DNA of 9,233 nucleotides from Cytophagia bacterium (GTDB taxonomy: Bacteria > Bacteroidota > Bacteroidia > Cytophagales > Cyclobacteriaceae). The notes under the pieces were generated by a model. The model made no database searches. It was not told the origin of the DNA and was given only the letters and a program-made list of their open reading frames with translations. The DNA is taken from NCBI GenBank assembly GCA_013373005.1, contig JABXIP010000538.1, forward strand, positions 1 to 9,233, in the 5' to 3' direction. Of this stretch, positions 6,971 through 9,233 are shown one piece after another; positions within the stretch are counted from its first letter, which is position 1; the number at the start of each line of letters is the position of its first letter. A program made the position numbers and the translations under genes.

Positions 6971-7243
6971 CTATCCACCTGAAAGTGCCTGCATCACATA
7001 AACCTCATCACTATCCTTCAAGGCATCCTGAAGTAACTTTCTGTCTTTTATTAATTGATTGCCAACGAAAATATTCACGTGCTTCCTCAGGCAACCATTC
7101 TCATCCACTATGTAGTCTTTTAAGCCCGAATAGTTTTGCTCAATAATATCAACTGCTTCCTTTACGGTTTTACATTCAGCGGTAATAGGTGCTAAATTTG
7201 GGTAAAAGCGCTTGAGGTTAGATGTAAACTTAATAGTTGGCAT
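6971..7243 (-). CDS. Ubiquitin-like MoaD/ThiS family protein ending in Gly-Gly
   Basis: 90 residues with the beta-grasp pattern of MoaD/ThiS: a first strand TIKFTSNLKRF (3-13), helix TVKEAVDIIEQNY (26-38), strand VNIFVGNQLI (56-65), then DALKDSDEVYVMQALSGG (73-90). The D-x-D-E-V-x-x-x-x-x-x-x-GG ending with a free C-terminal Gly-Gly is the site that E1-like enzymes (MoeB, ThiF) adenylate and convert to thiocarboxylate, or that can be linked to target amines. It could be a molybdopterin-synthase small subunit, a sulfur carrier for another pathway, or a protein modifier. No MoaE, ThiG, MoeB or ThiF gene is next to it; instead it lies 37 bases after a cupin gene and 48 bases before a propeller gene. 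That context argues against a standard cofactor role but does not define another one. Confidence 0.88.
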   Translation of the reverse strand: MPTIKFTSNLKRFYPNLAPITAECKTVKEAVDIIEQNYSGLKDYIVDENGCLRKHVNIFVGNQLIKDRKLLQDALKDSDEVYVMQALSGG

Positions 7244-7280
7244 AGAGTTGTTTACGATTTAAAAATTAATCGTTAATCTG

Positions 7281-7646
7281 TCAAATCCACTCCTGATTAT
7301 TATGCGTTCTTTCATGCTCAACAGTTCCGGTATGGAGCGTTTCTGCCGGTTCAAAGAGCATTACCCAAACCTCTTCATCATCGATAGTATATGGATTATG
7401 CTCCACTCCTTTCGGAACAATGATGATATTTCCTGCTTCAACAACTTCGGTTTTGTCTCTAAACTCCATATAGAGAGTTCCTTGGTGTACATAAAATAGC
7501 TCGTCTTCGTTTTCATGACTATGCCAGACAAATGAGCCTTTCAGCTTAGCTAGCTTCACTAACTGTCCATTGAGTTCGCCTATGAGTCTTGGTTTCCAAA
7601 AGTCGGTTACCAGTTTGAATTTATCTTCTACGTTGATGGATATCAT
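7281..7646 (-). CDS. Single-domain cupin protein
   Basis: 121 residues forming one cupin barrel. Cupin motif 1 has H42, H44 and E49 (FVWHSHENEDELFYVHQG, 39-56), and motif 2 has G72, P78, G80 and H83 (GNIIIVPKGVEH, 72-83). The 2His-Glu-His metal site is therefore complete, and a bound Fe, Mn, Ni or Zn is likely. Small cupins of this kind (COG0662-like) include isomerases, dioxygenases and sugar- or small-molecule-binding proteins, so the substrate cannot be given. It is probably cytoplasmic. It is the first gene of a three-gene set with the ubiquitin-like and propeller genes, and is divergent from the acyltransferase gene at 7774 over a 127-base gap. A TTATTTTG box at 7665-7658 resembles a -7 element but has no clear -33 partner. 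Confidence 0.88.
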   Translation of the reverse strand: MISINVEDKFKLVTDFWKPRLIGELNGQLVKLAKLKGSFVWHSHENEDELFYVHQGTLYMEFRDKTEVVEAGNIIIVPKGVEHNPYTIDDEEVWVMLFEPAETLHTGTVEHERTHNNQEWI

Positions 7647-7697
7647 TTCGCATTTTACAAAATAATCCTAGTCCATACTGCCTTTTTTCCATTGTTA

Positions 7698-7711
7698 AAT
7701 CTTGAAAGATT
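7698..7711. repeat. Short inverted repeat in the divergent promoter region
   Basis: AATCTT (7698-7703) and AAGATT (7706-7711) are perfect inverted half-sites separated by two bases, just upstream of the promoter candidate at 7718-7749 and between the divergent cupin and acyltransferase genes. It could be an operator for a dimeric regulator. In AT-rich DNA a repeat this short can occur by chance. Confidence 0.3.
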
Positions 7712-7717
7712 CAATGC

Positions 7718-7749
7718 TTTGAATTGTTGCAGAAATGGGCTTATACTTG
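7718..7749 (+). promoter_or_regulatory. Candidate Bacteroidota promoter for the acyltransferase genes
   Basis: TTTG at 7718-7721 is followed after 20 bases by TATACTTG at 7742-7749, which matches the TTTG-N19/21-TAnnTTTG pattern of Bacteroidota primary-sigma promoters with one base off. The start codon is 25 bases downstream, consistent with the short leaders seen elsewhere in the window. Confidence 0.5.
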
Positions 7750-7773
7750 CGGTTGTTCGATTAGAACTCAACC

Positions 7774-8589
7774 ATGGACAAGTTTATCGATGTGCGGAGA
7801 ATGATGGCTGCTAAGAATCCTAAGCTACTTAAATGGCTTCCGGGATTTGTCATCAGATATGTGGAGAAGATCATTCATCAGGATGAAGTCAATGCTTTTT
7901 TTTGGAAACATAAGAACTCCTCAGCAAAGGTGTTCTGTGATGCCGCCATGAATGAATGGCAAATTGAGCTCAACCTGAAAGGAAAAGAAAACATCCTCCA
8001 AGCCCCCCAAAGTTGCGTTTTTGTTGGCAATCACCCCCTTGGAGGCTTTGATGCAGTAGCCTTTATTTCTGCTATTGACAACATCCGACCTGACATTCAC
8101 TTCATAGTCAATGATTTTCTAATGGGTGTTGAAAGCCTGAAGGATAGATTTATCGGAGTAAATAAAGTGGGAAAGAGTGCTCGCGAGTCGTTGCAGGCTG
8201 TAGAAAAGCAATTCGCGTCAGATAGCGCAACATTCATCTTTCCTGCAGGTTTGGTTAGTAGAAAGTCGAAGGGAGTTATTCGTGATTTGGAGTGGAATAA
8301 AACCTTCGTTTCTAAAGCAAAAAAGTATAAAAAACCGGTCATTCCGGTGTATATTGAGGGTAGATTGACCAACAGGTTTTACCGCTTGGCCAATTTTAGA
8401 AAAGCCCTCGGTATCAAGTTAAATATTGAGATGTTCTTTTTGGTTGATGAGCTATTCAGGCAAAAAGGAAACAAAATGGATATCATTATTGGTGAACCCA
8501 TTAGTCCGGAAACATTCGACAAGAGTAAGTCTGAAAAGGAATGGGCCGAATGGACTAAAGAGAAAGTTTACCAGTTAAAGCAGTCTTAA
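7774..8589 (+). CDS. PlsC-like lysophospholipid/aminolipid O-acyltransferase (GlsA-like)
   Basis: 271 residues of the PlsC acyltransferase superfamily. Motif I reads NHPLGGFD (86-93), with H87 and D93 as the expected catalytic pair; the HX5D spacing and the NHPLGG wording are those of the branch found beside COG3176 acyltransferases rather than classical HX4D PlsC. Motif III is FPAGLVSRKSKG (156-167), with Ala where PlsC has Glu, followed by IRDLEWNKTF (169-178). Motif IV is PVIPVYIEG (188-196). There is no obvious transmembrane segment, so it is probably a peripheral membrane enzyme using acyl-ACP or acyl-CoA. The next gene, 9 bases on, encodes a COG3176 N-acyltransferase. By analogy with GlsA/GlsB and OlsA/OlsB, this protein would add the second, ester-linked acyl chain to a lyso-aminolipid. 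General phosphatidic acid synthesis is the alternative but fits the context less well. Confidence 0.85.
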   Translation: MDKFIDVRRMMAAKNPKLLKWLPGFVIRYVEKIIHQDEVNAFFWKHKNSSAKVFCDAAMNEWQIELNLKGKENILQAPQSCVFVGNHPLGGFDAVAFISAIDNIRPDIHFIVNDFLMGVESLKDRFIGVNKVGKSARESLQAVEKQFASDSATFIFPAGLVSRKSKGVIRDLEWNKTFVSKAKKYKKPVIPVYIEGRLTNRFYRLANFRKALGIKLNIEMFFLVDELFRQKGNKMDIIIGEPISPETFDKSKSEKEWAEWTKEKVYQLKQS

Positions 8590-8598
8590 GAGACCCGT

Positions 8599-9233
8599 AT
8601 GAAGCAGAGTAAAGTTGAGAAAGAGATCATTCCTCCTGTAGAGCGTGAGCTTATTGAGGATGAATTGACCAAAGAGCGATTCATTCAAGTCACACACAAA
8701 GGCAACAATGAGATATACATTGTAAACCACCATAACTCTCCTCACACTATGAGGGAAATTGGTAGGTTAAGGGAAGTTTCGTTCCGTTCTGCAGGTGGTG
8801 GAACAGGCCATGAAATAGACATGGATGAATACGACACTACTGATCGATGCTATGAGCAGCTCATTGTTTATAGTCGCGAAGACAAGGAAATTATTGGTGG
8901 CTACAGATTTATCACCGGAAGAAGAGCCAAAGATCCAAAAACTGGAGAATTCGACCTGTCTACTGCTCATTATTTCAATTTCTCTGAGCAAATGAAGAAT
9001 GACTACCTACCCTACTCTATTGAGTTGGGTAGATCTTGGGTGCAACCTGAGTATCAGCCTTCTGTGAATCCACGAAAAGGTGTTTTTGCTTTAGCGAATA
9101 TTTGGGATGGTCTTGGAGCTTTAATAACCCGTTATCCTGAAATGAAATATTTCTTTGGTAAGGTTACGATGTACAAAACCTATAACACCGAAGCTCGTGA
9201 TATTCTATTGGCTTTTATGGCCAATTACTTTCC
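8599..9233 (+). CDS. COG3176 (hemolysin-like GNAT) N-acyltransferase, GlsB-like, C-terminus cut by window edge
   Basis: The frame opens at the ATG at 8599 and stays open to the right edge, giving 211 residues. The sequence matches the COG3176/OlsB/GlsB group as I know it: EIGRLREVSFRSAGGGTG (53-70), where the family has a conserved R-x-x-x-F-R, then EIIGGYRF (97-104), and the signature ELGRSWVQPEY (142-152) near the acyl-donor site, followed by GVFALANIWDGLGALI (161-176). GlsB and OlsB transfer a 3-hydroxyacyl chain from acyl carrier protein to the amino group of glycine or ornithine, making a lyso-aminolipid. In Bacteroidota the glycine product is known (commendamide). The gene follows the PlsC-like partner by 9 bases, so the two are almost certainly co-transcribed. 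The choice between glycine and ornithine cannot be made from sequence. Confidence 0.82.
   Translation, partial: MKQSKVEKEIIPPVERELIEDELTKERFIQVTHKGNNEIYIVNHHNSPHTMREIGRLREVSFRSAGGGTGHEIDMDEYDTTDRCYEQLIVYSREDKEIIGGYRFITGRRAKDPKTGEFDLSTAHYFNFSEQMKNDYLPYSIELGRSWVQPEYQPSVNPRKGVFALANIWDGLGALITRYPEMKYFFGKVTMYKTYNTEARDILLAFMANYF

Noticed and set aside
7254..7273. ACGATT/AATCGT inverted repeat between cupin and ubiquitin-like genes
   Set aside because: Short arms in AT-rich DNA, no T tract; an AATCGT also occurs before the propeller gene, but two copies of six bases are not evidence of an operator.
1..9233. Search for mobile elements, CRISPR arrays, tRNA genes and defence systems
   Set aside because: No transposase or integrase motifs, regular spaced repeats, tRNA-like cloverleaf or defence-gene domains were seen by eye.

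Overview
The window looks like a piece of a Bacteroidota chromosome, probably a marine Cytophagales-type bacterium (the order is inferred from general character only). Reasons: moderately low GC, no clear Shine-Dalgarno sequences, Bacteroidota-style promoter boxes (TTTG and TAnnTTTG), two DUF2911 proteins, a ribosomal protein THX gene and a GlsA/GlsB-like acyltransferase pair. Most genes look like ordinary chromosomal genes. I see no insertion sequence, phage gene, CRISPR array, tRNA or rRNA.

Layout. At 1-925 (minus strand) a 3-methyladenine DNA glycosylase gene overlaps the start of a GhrA-type 2-hydroxyacid dehydrogenase gene that runs off the left edge. At 995-2472 (plus) two tandem genes encode secreted DUF2911 proteins, the second with a helical repeat tail; each is followed by a hairpin terminator. 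The second terminator is shared with a converging 50-residue gene for ribosomal protein THX (2525-2677, minus). Further upstream on the minus strand are a membrane fatty acid desaturase (2746-3891) and a DeaD/CsdA-type DEAD-box RNA helicase (4009-5739) that can only start at TTG.

At 5834-7646 (minus) three closely spaced genes read cupin, then ubiquitin-like MoaD/ThiS protein ending in Gly-Gly, then a cytoplasmic Asp-box beta-propeller. This is the least explained part of the window and the best candidate for an undescribed system. At 7774-9233 (plus), divergent from the cupin gene, a PlsC-like acyltransferase is followed after 9 bases by a COG3176-type N-acyltransferase cut by the right edge. 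Together they resemble the GlsA/GlsB pair that makes glycine-type aminolipids in Bacteroidota.

How they may work together. The helicase, THX and the desaturase all fit ribosome or RNA maintenance and membrane fluidity, for example in the cold. The two acyltransferases probably act in sequence on one aminolipid. The cupin/ubiquitin-like/propeller set is probably one transcript, but no activating E1-type enzyme is present, so its chemistry cannot be read from the window.
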